A DNA stretch of 64,000 nucleotides from Leishmania infantum JPCM5 (taxonomy: Eukaryota; Euglenozoa; Kinetoplastea; Trypanosomatida; Trypanosomatidae), in NCBI RefSeq assembly GCF_000002875.2, contig NC_009410.2, positions 372,001 through 436,000 on the forward strand, read 5' to 3'. Every line of letters starts with the position of its first letter. The first letter of the stretch is position 1. The notes under the pieces are model-generated. The model was not told where the DNA came from. It was given only the letters and a program-made list of their open reading frames with translations, and ran no database searches. Shown one piece after another: positions 41,590-52,390 of the stretch. The position numbers and the translations under genes were made by a program.

Positions 41590-42302
41590 AAGTTCCCCTT
41601 TCTTCCTCCCCCCTTTCTCCTTCAACTGAGGCAAACATGGTGCCGCTGCTTGTGCACGCATGAGTAAGTCACTCGCTCTCTTTCTCTGTCGCCCTCTGAC
41701 TCTCTCTCACATCTATTTCGTGGCCGCCGCCTCCCCCCCCCAATACGCACGCACGCGTATACGTCGGTTTCCCAGGAGCAAAGAGATAAACAGAAGCGCA
41801 GCACGGGAGCGTGTTTCACACGGCCTCAGGAACGAAGCGCATTCCTTATCCACACCACTCCCCCTCCCCCTTCCCTCTTCTTCTGCCTGCTGCGAGCGAA
41901 GGCCGAACCAGCAAAGGGAAAAGCGAAATACGAGGCTGCCACACTCGCACGCTCGCAGCACCGGATACGGCGCCGACTCTCTCTCTATCGGCACACGTGC
42001 ATGCACACACAGCTGCGCTTTCTCACTCGCTCTCTCCAACTCGTCCTTTAAGGACGAAAACAAAAGAAAGAAGAAGGTGCAGCAGCGCCTTTTCCCTCTC
42101 TGTGCATATCTTCACCCCTCCACCTACCCCCTCTCGACGCAGCACGGAATCCGAGACGCATGCGCTGCTGCTGGTCAGCTACGTTATTTCTTCACTCGCC
42201 CGTTGAACATCTCATTCTGGGCCCCACGCCCCAGCCTATCCGTGCACGGCACGCACGAAACCGGCACATACGCGCGCACATCACCATCATCATACTCGCA
42301 TA

Positions 42303-42330
42303 CACACACACACACATATATATATATATA
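42303..42330. repeat. (CA)7(TA)7 compound microsatellite
   Basis: Third example of a CA run joined to a TA run in the same orientation, inside the 5.6-kb spacer. Confidence 0.95.
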
Positions 42331-43261
42331 CTCGCGATCGCAGAGTCCGACTTGAAGCCGCTGCTCTTGTGTGTCTGTGCGTGTATGTGTTTGTGTGTGT
42401 GTGTGTGTGTTCGAGCTCAATACAAACAAATAGAGTTCTTTTTACTTGTTGCCAACCCCCTCTTTGCCTTTGTTTTCGTTTACGCCTGTTGTCCGTGGGA
42501 CGCTTCTTTAGTGTCTCCTGCTTTGCTCTGCTTCCTCCTCGCCGTCTCTCCTTCCCACGAAGCGTCGACGCGCACGCACGCACGCACTCACGGGTGTCGA
42601 ATCGATCTCCCTCTCCCTCCCTTCCCTTTGAACGCTTGCCTTTTTTTTCGTTTCTTCTCTCGCCTCGACCTCTCTGCTGTGCGCGTGCGTGGCGTTTTTT
42701 TCGGTGTGTACTCCAGCTGTGCTGATCGTCTCTCTGTATGCTTTCTGCCTCCCTCTCCCTCCCTCTTTCAGTGTTTGCGTTCCTTCTTACTCGGCTCGAG
42801 TAGTCTCTCTCTCTCTCCCCCTCTTCCTCGTCCTCCTCCCACGCGCGCTCAGTTCGAGCCCTCCGCCACGTCTGCCGCACACCCGTGCCGTCGACAGTGA
42901 CGCGTAACAAAACAAAGTTTCCCGCAGAGGACGTCACAGCAAAACAAACAAAAAAAGAAGGCAAAGAAGAGAGACATAAACAATCACACCCAGCGGAAGC
43001 CGTCGGCACGTCGCCCCTCTTCTCCTGCGCCGACCTACCGACCTGCCCTTCCACCTAGTCTACTGCTTCTCTGCGTACGTGTTGCGGGGAATCTTTTCCT
43101 TTCTCTCCTCCATTTGTTTGCTGCCGCCCGCACGCTGTTGCCGCCTACTGCTTTGAATCCCTTTTTCAGCTGTCTTCACCGTCGTGTGTGCGCGCCCCCT
43201 CCCCCTCCCCGAGCTGCCCCACCACCACCACTTCGCTCTCTTACGCTCACTCTCTCTCTGA

Positions 43262-43300
43262 ATATATACACATATATATACACACACACATATATATATA
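43262..43300. repeat. Mixed TA/CA/TA microsatellite
   Basis: Alternating runs of TA and CA ending in (TA)5, inside the 5.6-kb spacer. Confidence 0.9.
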
Positions 43301-44224
43301 GCCTTTGCTTACTCTTACAAATTCCGCGTTGTCTTCGTTGTTCAGCTGCGCTTTTGTTTGCCATCGTCGCCCGTGTGTGTCTGTGTTTGGGTGTGGGGGG
43401 TGTGCCTGTCTTCCTCTCAATTGGCGTTGAGGCAGTTATTACTGGCTAACTTATGTTGCGCCGTGGCTGATTGAGTGCGTGGTTTTGTCTTCGAGTGCTG
43501 GGTGTACCCATAGAGGCCGACAGATCCCGTTGTTGCTGCTGCCGCTGCTGCTCCTCTCTCTTTCCTCCCTTTCCTTATTTGGTCTTTTCTTGTATAGGTT
43601 CCTCTGAGTATCACGGCGCGTACTAACTCGTTACAGGTATTCCGACTTGCTGCTGCTTCTCTTTCACTAGCGTTCTCGCTGTTTCTTTCTCTCCCGCCCC
43701 CTCTCTTAAGCACCAGTGTCGCAAGTGCGTTGATCTGCTTGCGTTTCATTCATCTTGTCCCCGTTCTCCTCTCTCTCCTTCCCTCTGCCTCTCCTCTCTG
43801 TCTCAGTCTCTTCACTTTTCTGTTTTTGTTTGTACTTTGCTCCTTTCCATTTTTATTTTGCGCGTTTTTTCTTGGGCTTTCTCTGTACTGCTGCTGCTGC
43901 TCTTCGTGAAAGAATTTGTCTCCATCTGTGCTTCCATCTCTCTTCCTATCTCTCTGCTTGTGGACCTCCTTTTCTCCCCCTACTCCTTCTTCACCTCTCC
44001 CCCACCCCTTCTCCCCCTCATCATCATCCATCGAAGACAAGGAAAAAAAAGACGGAAACGATTTTTGCTGGTTTTCCAACCACCCGCGATCATCCTCCCC
44101 TGCATTGATTGTTACATGCGTGGCCTGCGTGTATGTCGAAGCGCTATATGTACGTCAGAAAGGTGTTTCTTCTTTGTTTTCTTTAGCGTCCGTGTGAGCG
44201 CATAGTTCTCTGTATGACTTCCCG

Positions 44225-44244
44225 TATATATATATATATATATA
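44225..44244. repeat. (TA)10 microsatellite
   Basis: A pure TA run followed by a TG-rich stretch, inside the 5.6-kb spacer. Confidence 0.95.
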
Positions 44245-44806
44245 TTGTGCGTGTGTGTGTCTTTCATCTTGTTGTTGGCTTTCTTCTGCTTCGTCTTGCC
44301 GTTCCTTAGACACGTACTCCCACCACCATCACCCCTCACCCGCCCGCTGCCGTTCTTCATTACCCCCTTTCCCCACCCTCTCTGTCTTTTCTTTCCCTTT
44401 AACCTCGCACATCCCACCCCATCCCACTACCGCACTCTCGCATCCAACATTTTTTTTGTGTTCTGTTCTCTTTAGTTGTTGTTTTCTTGAGATCGCCTCG
44501 CTTCGTTGATCAGTAGTATGCCTTCGTCGTCATCGCGGCCACCGCCTTCCCTTTTCCCCCGCTCTCTTTCTTTCTCTGTCGTGTTGTTGTTGCTTGCCTT
44601 GCGCGCGCGTGTGTACGAAGGGAAGTGCGTCTGCTGTGTGCATACCTTCTCTGTTTTAGAGCCTCGCGTATTGTCTGAGCCGATCAAGGCCCCCTTGCCC
44701 CCTCTTCTGCCACACACATACATACCTCCCTCCTTCTCCTCCTTTTCACTTTCTCTAAAGTACCTCTCCGTGCATCCGCCTTTGATACATCAATAAATAT
44801 ATACGC

Positions 44807-44822
44807 ATATATATATATATAT
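44807..44822. repeat. (AT)8 microsatellite
   Basis: A pure AT run preceded by a shorter TA patch, inside the 5.6-kb spacer. Confidence 0.9.
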
Positions 44823-46439
44823 CAGTCCGTCAGTCTTCTTTACCGTGAGCCGCCCGTGTGTACGTCTGTCTTTCTTTTTCTTCTATGTACCTTCTCCAGT
44901 TTCCATTTGATCGTACCCGCGTCTCCGACCTCTTCTTCCCATCCTTCCTCCCTCCCTCATTTCTTCTTCTCGTGTACACCACCCACCCACCCCTCCGCTC
45001 TCCTTCTCTTGCGCTCACCGCCATAGCAGCCGTGACACAGCTGGGAGAAACTGTATTTCTGCTCGTCTGTGTGCGCGTCTGTCTCTCCGTCTAACTAGGC
45101 GTGCACAAGGAGGCATCCATTTTTTTTTTCATTTTGTTTTCCCGCATTTCCTCGTTTTTTTTTGGTCGTCGTGCGCGCCCTGCCTCCCTCCCTCCCCCTC
45201 CCCCCACCGGCCCGCTGCGCTTGTCTGATTGCCGTCCTCCGCCCCCTCCTGTCTTTCCCCTGCCCTTCTCTCGGAGAGTGTGGCTGCCTTCCCTTGTCGC
45301 GAATTCATGCTTTGCCCTTTCTTCCGCCTTTGTCGGCTCCTCACCCCTGTGTCTGTGTGTGTGTGTGTTTCCTCTGCAGTCGCACGCTCACCCGTGTGCT
45401 GAGGCTGCCGGAGTTGTGGGTCTTTGTTGTTCGTGCATCACCTGCCTCGTGCTGAACGTGTTCGGGGAGTGCATATCGCTCTCCCGTCGTGTCCTCTTCC
45501 CCTTTCTGTCAGCGTGAGCATCTCGCTCACGCCGCCACGGAGAGGCGCCCACATACGGGCACACGCCTAGCCACAGGTGGGTGCGCACACGGTCTTTTCG
45601 GCGGCTCATAATCCATCATCACTTCGTTTTTTTTTCCGTTTCTCTGCTTCTTTCGTGTTCGTGGGCGTTGTCGTTGTGCCTGCCGCTCAGCACGGCTATC
45701 AGTGCTGCCCCTCGCCTCCTAGTGCTTTCTTTCTCTCTCCCACACACCACCGGCCACCTCTTGTCGGTGCGGGCGTCTCTCTCTCTTTGAAGGAGCGGTC
45801 TTGCGCGTTCGCTAAGAAGATCGAGAAGAGGACATCTTTGCTTCTCTTCATTGTGTTTGTGCGTGACGAGGGAGACAGAGAGGGAAGAGGAGGAGGGAGA
45901 GGGGTGCGGCGACGACAACGCGTGAGACGCCCGGTCGTCTACTGCCGATTCCCCTGTTTCTTGTCTTATTATATAACTGTTGCTGCTGCTGCCGCTGCTA
46001 CTCTGTCGCCTCGTGAAAAGGCGGGTACGATTGGCCGCCGCTGCTGGCCGCCGTCTACGATCTCTCCCTTCATTTTGCGTGCTTTGTTTCCATTCGTGGG
46101 TGGGCGTGTGCTTTTCTCTCTCCACCCCTACCCCCCCCTCCCCTACTGTACCCCCCCCTCTCCTCCCCATCGTTTGGTACAGCTCAGGGAGCTATCGACT
46201 AGTCTCGTGCGAGTGTCTAGACCGCCCTCCCACCGGCTCTTTTTCCCGAGTATCTCTCCGTCATTCCTATCTGACGTGTTGGTTGGTATATCCACCCCTA
46301 CCTTCTACCTCTGTGTGTGTGTGTGTCCGTGTGCGTATATCTCCCCTCCCTCCCTCCCCCCCCCGGCGGCGGCGTTGGTGCACCCGCCTTTTTCTCTTTG
46401 TGCGCGTGCTTCAGCTGTCTTTCGCCATCTGCTTTTCTC

Positions 46440-46491
46440 TGTTTGCTTGCGCGCTCCTCACCCTCTCGCTCCCTCTGCCCTTCGCTGGCAG
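46440..46491 (+). promoter_or_regulatory. Trans-splice acceptor of the FYVE gene
   Basis: A long C/T tract (gctcctcaccctctcgctcc and on) leads to ggcag at 46491, 76 bases before the ATG. It is the nearest strong acceptor and implies that the several kilobases upstream are not the 5' UTR of the main transcript. Confidence 0.6.
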
Positions 46492-46566
46492 TCATCGGCA
46501 GCTCACCGGTGCCCTTCATCGCTTGCTCGGGATACGCGCAGGAGCCCACGCGCCGCGCACGCACCC

Positions 46567-49500
46567 ATGCTTCATCCGCGTCTTTGGCGCGACGATCATT
46601 CGGCCGCGCGGTGCACGGGGTGTGAGGCCATTTTTTCGCTCTTTCGTTGCCGCCGTCATCACTGCCGCCACTGCGGCGGCGTCTTCTGCGACGCGTGCAC
46701 GGAGAAGCGGCTGTGGCTGCGACCGGTGCCTCCTCCGTCCAGGTCTCGTCACGTGGAGACTAGCTCGGCAAGAGGGTCACCTGCTGAGATCCCGGCAAGG
46801 TCTGGTGTAGTCACGCCTACCGCCGTCCCCGCCTCCTCCTTGCTAAACCGCGCTCCGTCGCTAAACGGCGCCAAATCATCCATCTCTGTCACGTCGAAGA
46901 ACGAGGCGCGGCGCAGCAGGGCCAACAGCAGCAGCACTGGCGGCGATGAAGCAGAGGCGACACTGTTTACGCGCTCGTCCTCTGCCGGCTCTTTGTATGC
47001 GGTGCCGCTGCCCCGCCAGTCACCGCAGGGTCCTCAACGGGCTCCCGCGATGGAGACCCAGCCACCGAAACGGGAGCAGCTCGCCGAAAGGCGAGACGAC
47101 GTGCCAGCGCATGTGAGGGGCACCAAAGATGACGGTGCAGGGAAGTGGGAGCGCAGCGGCAGCAGCAGCACGACGACCATGACGACGGCGACTGTACATC
47201 ACCGCGGCAGCAATAGCGGACGGTTCAACGCGCCATGCGCGGAGGCCGAGATGCCAGCGCTGCCGTCGGCGCCTCGGCCACGCAACGAAGGCAATGCGCC
47301 AACGGAAAACAGCGGCTGCCGCTTTGCCTCCGCGAAGTCGATGGCCACCGCGTCAGCGGCACCGCCGCCGTCACGGACCCCATCGCAAGGAAACAGCCAC
47401 ACTCAGGAAATGCCAAGCGTGCATCATAGCCGCCGTGTGTCAAGCAGTCTCTACTCCGCAAGCATCAACGCCATCTCCCCCTCCACCGCCACCGGCGAAG
47501 TGCCTTCCCAGGTATGGGCAACACCAGAGGTCATGGTCGGCTTCGAACAGGGGTTCTCGTCGCATCTGCTGCGCGGCAGCTCCGCCACCCACGGTGGGGG
47601 GGCGAGCGGCTGTGCCTTACTCATGTCCGACTCTTTGCTGAATCACCGTTGCCTATTCGAGCACCACGATGATCAGCAGCAGAGCCAGCAAGGAGTGGCG
47701 GCCGGAGACGGCGGCACCTTGAACTGCTCATTGGAGACGCGCAAAGGGAAACGCATTGCCTCCGCTGAAACTGCTTTGGCCACCGCGCGTGGTAGCGACG
47801 CCAACAGCGGTGGCAGCGCGAGCGGCAGCATCATCGACAACGACGACGCCTACCGCCGCGAAAGCTATAAAGTAGAGGTGGATTCGGTGCGGTGCATCAC
47901 GTGGTACCTCTGCCGCGTGTGTCGCAGGTGCTACGATCATCTCGCGGACAGCATCCTCGATGCCCACGAAGCACCCCACGCCGCCGCCACGCTGCACAGC
48001 AGCTCGAAGCTGCCCCTCTGGTACTACGCACGATTGTGCAGCTCCAGTGAACTGCTCGGCACCGATGGTAGGATAGGGATCCATCTTCAGCGGCGCGGCT
48101 GTGAAGCACCACGGCATGCAACCTCGAAGCCGTCCGCGGCATCGTTGTGCCCGACGGCAGCGGTGTCAAGCAGGTCTTTGCCCTCGTGGTCCTCTATTTG
48201 GGCGCGAGTTCGAGCGTCGGTGTCACTACCTGCCTGTCGTGCTCTGTCGACGATGACGTTGCCTGCCATGAAGGCGGCGGCCACGCCATCGTCTGCGTCG
48301 GCATCACCCTTGCAGACTCGCGACCACTGTCAAGCGCGTGGCGCTGCCAGCAGGCGGCTGAGCGAAAGGACCAGCACGAATGCCGCCGGGGTGCAGGCGA
48401 GCACCGGGTTGGGCGGGAGCGGGTACACGTCTCCTGTTAGCCTCGAATCCGCAAGAGGGGACGACTCGATCCTGTCACTGTCTGCACGGCCCGCCATAAA
48501 GTCACCCAAGATCGCATCGGCGCAACCACAGTTACCGCAGCCATCGTCGTCCTCGACGCGTGCGCGGCGCACCGTTACCCCACCCCGTCGGCTCCTCATC
48601 AGCATCGATGGTAGCCCAGGCCCTCTTCGCCAGGCCGTGGCGCTGGCACGTCGACGGCGGCGCATCGCTGTCATCTTGATTGACGAGCGCGACCTTGCCG
48701 CTGCAAACGATGGCACCGAGGCGCCGCAGCAGCATCAAGAGACCCCGTTTGGAACCCTATCTGCACACCCTTACGCAGATGTTGACGCGGAGACAGCGCT
48801 TCGGTCTAGCTCGGTCACCGACCAGAGTAGCGGCACGCAGACCGCAGTCCAGGTGCCGCCCATCGCCGCAACAGCCGGTATCACCTCGCCGGCACCTCAG
48901 TGCACGGAAAGCGAGAAGTATGACGCTCACCAGCAAAACCAAGCAACAGACAGCAATACGGCGCCAGCGGCTATGACGAAAACGTCGGCGCGACGGCCGA
49001 AGCTGTCGATTCGCGTGGATGACGTCACCTTCGGCGACGCCGACGGGACAGCCGCCGCTTGCGCCAGCGGCAACAGCACAGACGCTGCAGCCCTGCGCGG
49101 GCTCGCACCTGCGGCGTGGCTTTTACCGCAGCTCCCTCTCCAAGCGGCGGCGCCGGTGAGCCCTTTCATAGCCGCGCGAGCCTCGTCGCCCGCACTGTCC
49201 TCTTTCCTTCTCCACGAGAATGCCTCCCTCGTCACCACAGTGCCCTCTTCGGTGGGAGCTGCAGCAGTCGCCTCATCCCCGGCAACAAGCAAGCCGATTT
49301 CATGTCTTCCGGATGGTCCGCAGGCCGCCACCTCCTTCGCCGTGAACGGTGAAGGTGTGCCAGCAACGCCGCACACGGAGGGCAAACTACCGGCGCTGCC
49401 CGTGGCTCTCGACAGCGGCGTGTGTGTGCTGCGAGCACTGTTTCGTCAAGTCGGCGCAGTGGTGCGTCTCTCATCTATGCCGGCCACGACGGCATGCACG

Positions 49501-51516
49501 ACGCCGACGCCGACCTCAGCAGCAGCAGCGGCGGCGGCAGCCTCCGGAGGGAGCGGACTCTCTCTGGGGGCGAGGGCCACCGGCGCAAGCGGCTTTTTCG
49601 CTGACCCCGCGAACTGTGCGAGCTCACAAACCGTGGTGACGCCTCTATGTGGCACTGGCCCCGAGTCTTACGCTGCGCAGCGTCAGGCACTGGTTCGCGA
49701 GATGGTTTTGCGGTACCAGCTGGGCCTAGGCGCAGCACCCCCGGACGTAATGGCCTCGCCTCTCACGGCTGCTTTGATTAGTGGCGCTTACACGGTGGCA
49801 GGGGATCAGAACGAAGGTGCGCATTGGTGTGGCGCTACCGGGCAACGTGGAGTCCCGGTTGGGTTAGGCAGCAGCAGTGGCAGTTATGTGAACGCGGCCT
49901 GCCGGCGTGTCTGTGGGTGCCCTGCAGCGGCGTCGTTCGAGCGCATGATGGCGCCGGTGACGACGTATTTCCAGCTGCGGCCGCCGGTGACTGCCACCGC
50001 CGCTGCACCAGCAGCAACCGCAGCCACTGCGGCCGCCGTCAACATCTTGCCTGTCTCCACCCAGGTGGAGATCGTCGGCATACCCATTGACACGTCTGCT
50101 GTCACAGGTGCAACCGCGTTGACGGCGGCCACAGCAGCTGCGCCAAGTGCGGTGTCGATGGTATCACCAGGACTCTCGTCCCCTCATGTGCGCGGTGGCG
50201 GTATCGGCGCCGGTACTGCCATCATCCCTGGACTTACCGCCGGCGACACGGTCGGCGGCACCTCGCGCCCCTTCACGATGGCCGAGTTTCTGCCGCAGCT
50301 GGCAAAGCTAAGCACCAACCTCGACGGCTACGTGATCGTCATCCTGCGCCGCCAGAGCTCCAGATGTGCGGGTGGGGGCGATAGAACCTCCCCCGGCGGT
50401 GGCGCCACCGCCACGCGTCCTGGCCCCAACTGCGACTCCGCTGGGGACGCGCCCGTGGCCCAGATGGGCAGCAGCAACAGCAGCGGCGGAGATCAGTCTC
50501 GAGAGCTCGACGACAGCGCGCAGCAGGGTGCTGATGCAGACCAGCTCGCCTCGAGCGCCTGTGTGTCCCTCTCCCTCCTTGAAGAGACCAAGTGCTCTGT
50601 GCCGCGGCCACTGCAGCTGCGCGGCCAGAATCAGCGGCAGCGTCGATGCCACCGCGTCACGGAGCTGTTTGGTGGGCAGCACATTCGACTGCTCTATCAG
50701 CAGCTGCAGAGCTGCGGGGTGCCTCAGCCAGCCGTTAGTGTTGTGGAAGTGAGCAACGAAGCTGAGCCCGGCGCACCAAAACTGTCGCCGGTGTATCTGG
50801 TCAGTGGCAAGAGTCCACTGGAGGAGGCGAGCCTCTCCCATAACGAGCCGGGAACACCGTCCATGCTGCACCTCAAGGTCCGAGCAGGCAACGGCGGAGA
50901 GGACGGAGTCGCGGAAGGGTGGTCGGGTGCCGCGAAGCCGTCCCCACAAAACTCCGCCTTGTCCGCCTCTGGCATGTCGATGGCGTCGTCCGTCGACTCG
51001 GGCCTGATGCGGCGGCCATCAAGCGTTTCGACCAGCGCTACGGCACAGTCTCCACAGGCTACAGACAGAGCACCGCATGCACCGTCGATGCACGGTGACT
51101 GTTTCGAAAGGCTGCAGCTGCCTGCGTCGGTGGGCATTGCGCTCAGTCAGACGGCGAAGGTGATGAACACGTCTGCCTTCCCGGTGGTAGCGCCGACTGC
51201 GCTAGAGCAGGCCATGACCTCTCTGCGGTGTGTGTCCCGGCAGCTGGGGGTCAGCATGTGCAGCATGACGTACGCCTCTGAGACGGCACCGCGTCCAATG
51301 AGCAGCGCATCAGCATCCTACTCCAGCCAGTGTCCCGCGGTGCCAACGGCCACCATGGCGGCGGAGGCACCAGTGCCTGCAGTACCGTCCTCACCTGCAT
51401 CAAAGGCGAACAATAATGCGAGTGGTATTGGGGAGAGCGCTCTGCTCACACGCGCACTAGAGTCGCTCGTGGCCACGCTGGTCTACCGGGACATCTGTGT
51501 CACTCTCTCCCAGTAG
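46567..51516 (+). CDS. FYVE-type zinc finger protein with finger split by a long insert
   Basis: 1649 residues. The N-terminus is a FYVE finger: WRDD (7-10, the WxxD motif), C16/C19, RRHHCRHCGG (29-38, matching the R+HHCR phosphatidylinositol-3-phosphate pocket, with C33/C36), and C41/C44. The last zinc pair, normally within about 25 residues, appears only at C452/C455 in YLCRVCRRCYDHL, matching the canonical RVCxxCY end. About 407 residues of Ser/Ala/Gly-rich sequence separate them. The rest is mostly disordered with short ordered patches, for example RRLLISIDGSPGPLRQAVAL with RIAVILIDERDL, FTMAEFLPQLAKLSTNLDGY, and VTELFGGQHIRLLYQQLQ. A polypyrimidine tract with AG at 46490-46491 gives a 76-base 5' UTR and supports this start. 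Endosomal targeting through PI3P is the expected role; the function of the C-terminus is unknown. Confidence 0.78.
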   Translation: MLHPRLWRDDHSAARCTGCEAIFSLFRCRRHHCRHCGGVFCDACTEKRLWLRPVPPPSRSRHVETSSARGSPAEIPARSGVVTPTAVPASSLLNRAPSLNGAKSSISVTSKNEARRSRANSSSTGGDEAEATLFTRSSSAGSLYAVPLPRQSPQGPQRAPAMETQPPKREQLAERRDDVPAHVRGTKDDGAGKWERSGSSSTTTMTTATVHHRGSNSGRFNAPCAEAEMPALPSAPRPRNEGNAPTENSGCRFASAKSMATASAAPPPSRTPSQGNSHTQEMPSVHHSRRVSSSLYSASINAISPSTATGEVPSQVWATPEVMVGFEQGFSSHLLRGSSATHGGGASGCALLMSDSLLNHRCLFEHHDDQQQSQQGVAAGDGGTLNCSLETRKGKRIASAETALATARGSDANSGGSASGSIIDNDDAYRRESYKVEVDSVRCITWYLCRVCRRCYDHLADSILDAHEAPHAAATLHSSSKLPLWYYARLCSSSELLGTDGRIGIHLQRRGCEAPRHATSKPSAASLCPTAAVSSRSLPSWSSIWARVRASVSLPACRALSTMTLPAMKAAATPSSASASPLQTRDHCQARGAASRRLSERTSTNAAGVQASTGLGGSGYTSPVSLESARGDDSILSLSARPAIKSPKIASAQPQLPQPSSSSTRARRTVTPPRRLLISIDGSPGPLRQAVALARRRRRIAVILIDERDLAAANDGTEAPQQHQETPFGTLSAHPYADVDAETALRSSSVTDQSSGTQTAVQVPPIAATAGITSPAPQCTESEKYDAHQQNQATDSNTAPAAMTKTSARRPKLSIRVDDVTFGDADGTAAACASGNSTDAAALRGLAPAAWLLPQLPLQAAAPVSPFIAARASSPALSSFLLHENASLVTTVPSSVGAAAVASSPATSKPISCLPDGPQAATSFAVNGEGVPATPHTEGKLPALPVALDSGVCVLRALFRQVGAVVRLSSMPATTACTTPTPTSAAAAAAAASGGSGLSLGARATGASGFFADPANCASSQTVVTPLCGTGPESYAAQRQALVREMVLRYQLGLGAAPPDVMASPLTAALISGAYTVAGDQNEGAHWCGATGQRGVPVGLGSSSGSYVNAACRRVCGCPAAASFERMMAPVTTYFQLRPPVTATAAAPAATAATAAAVNILPVSTQVEIVGIPIDTSAVTGATALTAATAAAPSAVSMVSPGLSSPHVRGGGIGAGTAIIPGLTAGDTVGGTSRPFTMAEFLPQLAKLSTNLDGYVIVILRRQSSRCAGGGDRTSPGGGATATRPGPNCDSAGDAPVAQMGSSNSSGGDQSRELDDSAQQGADADQLASSACVSLSLLEETKCSVPRPLQLRGQNQRQRRCHRVTELFGGQHIRLLYQQLQSCGVPQPAVSVVEVSNEAEPGAPKLSPVYLVSGKSPLEEASLSHNEPGTPSMLHLKVRAGNGGEDGVAEGWSGAAKPSPQNSALSASGMSMASSVDSGLMRRPSSVSTSATAQSPQATDRAPHAPSMHGDCFERLQLPASVGIALSQTAKVMNTSAFPVVAPTALEQAMTSLRCVSRQLGVSMCSMTYASETAPRPMSSASASYSSQCPAVPTATMAAEAPVPAVPSSPASKANNNASGIGESALLTRALESLVATLVYRDICVTLSQ

Positions 51517-52390
51517 ACGGCGGCGACCCTCCCCCTTCCACCCCAATGCGCCCCTCACACACACACACACACACACATGCCGCAGCAGCCCTCCGCAGGT
51601 GTGCGCGCTTACGTCTCTCTCTCCTCCTCATCTCGCAGCCCGCTGCAGGCGGGCAAGTGCGTCCTCGTCGGTTTTTATATTTTTTTTTCATCTTTGTTCT
51701 GTGCTTCCCTCTGCCACGGAGGCGCACGCCTGCGTGATGGTCGTTGCTGCTCGCGTGAAGTGCTCACCTTGCTTTTTTCTTGTCGCTGTCGAGTGCTCAT
51801 GTGAGGTCGAGTGTCTGCATGTCTCTCTGCGTGGGTGTACGTGAGTAGGATGCTGTGATACGATGCGATATACACTCAAAACAAAATCACGACACGCTGT
51901 CGTGCAGGGCGGGGAAGGGGGAGGGAGGCGAGAGTGTGTCGCAGTAGCCGCTTGGAGTCTCTTCTGGTGACCGTGACAGTAAGCGAGAGAGTGCAAGGCG
52001 GAGAAGGGGTGGACGGTGGCGAATCAGACGCGCCTCTTCCCTCCCCCCGCCTCTGATAGACGGCGAAGGAAGCTGACGCTTCCTCCCACACGCACCGCAC
52101 CCCTCTCCTCTCTCCTCTTTTTGCTTCTTCTGTTTCCTTCTCACTCATGCGCGATGCCAAATGGCATCGGTGGCATCGGTTGTGGTGTCCGTGGCAGACG
52201 GGCCGCCCATCGCAAAACCCCTCCCAACGCCCTGGGCTCTCTCTCCCCAACCCCGCACCTCAAGCCTCTCCCGGCACTCATCCCATTTTGCTGTACCTTC
52301 TGTGTTGTATTTACTTTGCGCGCGCATCGCGCTCCTCCTCCACACAAACGCGTACAAGCATCGGACAGCCTTTCACAGCTTTTCGTTGTC
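51517..52390. other. Intergenic spacer
   Basis: No gene seen. (CA)11 at its start, C/T tracts at about 52095-52145; AGs just before the J-protein ATG (near 52368-52378) could be acceptors. Confidence 0.65.
51556..51577. repeat. (CA)11 microsatellite
   Basis: It begins 39 bases after the stop of the FYVE gene. Confidence 0.95.

Larger units (their letters stand above)
40948..46566. other. Intergenic spacer, 5.6 kb, pyrimidine-skewed on the + strand
   Basis: No protein with recognisable domains or normal composition is encoded on either strand; open frames are runs of Ser, Leu, Phe, Pro or their antisense Arg, Glu, Lys. From about 43000 onward the + strand is largely C and T. Four TA or CA/TA tracts are scattered at 42303-44822. 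About 41280-41640 is less skewed and could be a worn-out repeat, but I cannot identify it. Confidence 0.65.

Noticed and set aside
41280..41640. Degenerate SIDER-type retroposon
   Set aside because: Composition differs from the surrounding spacer, but I could not match the signature sequence or find a poly(A) tail or target-site duplication.
41660..42900. Overlapping + strand open frames of about 230-250 codons in the 5.6-kb spacer
   Set aside because: Their translations are Ser/Leu/His/Arg runs and read straight through CA/TA microsatellites; nothing resembles a folded protein.
45577..46566. 330-residue N-terminal extension of the FYVE protein
   Set aside because: It starts at a non-ATG codon in pyrimidine-rich spacer sequence, and a strong acceptor lies at 46490-46491, after it.
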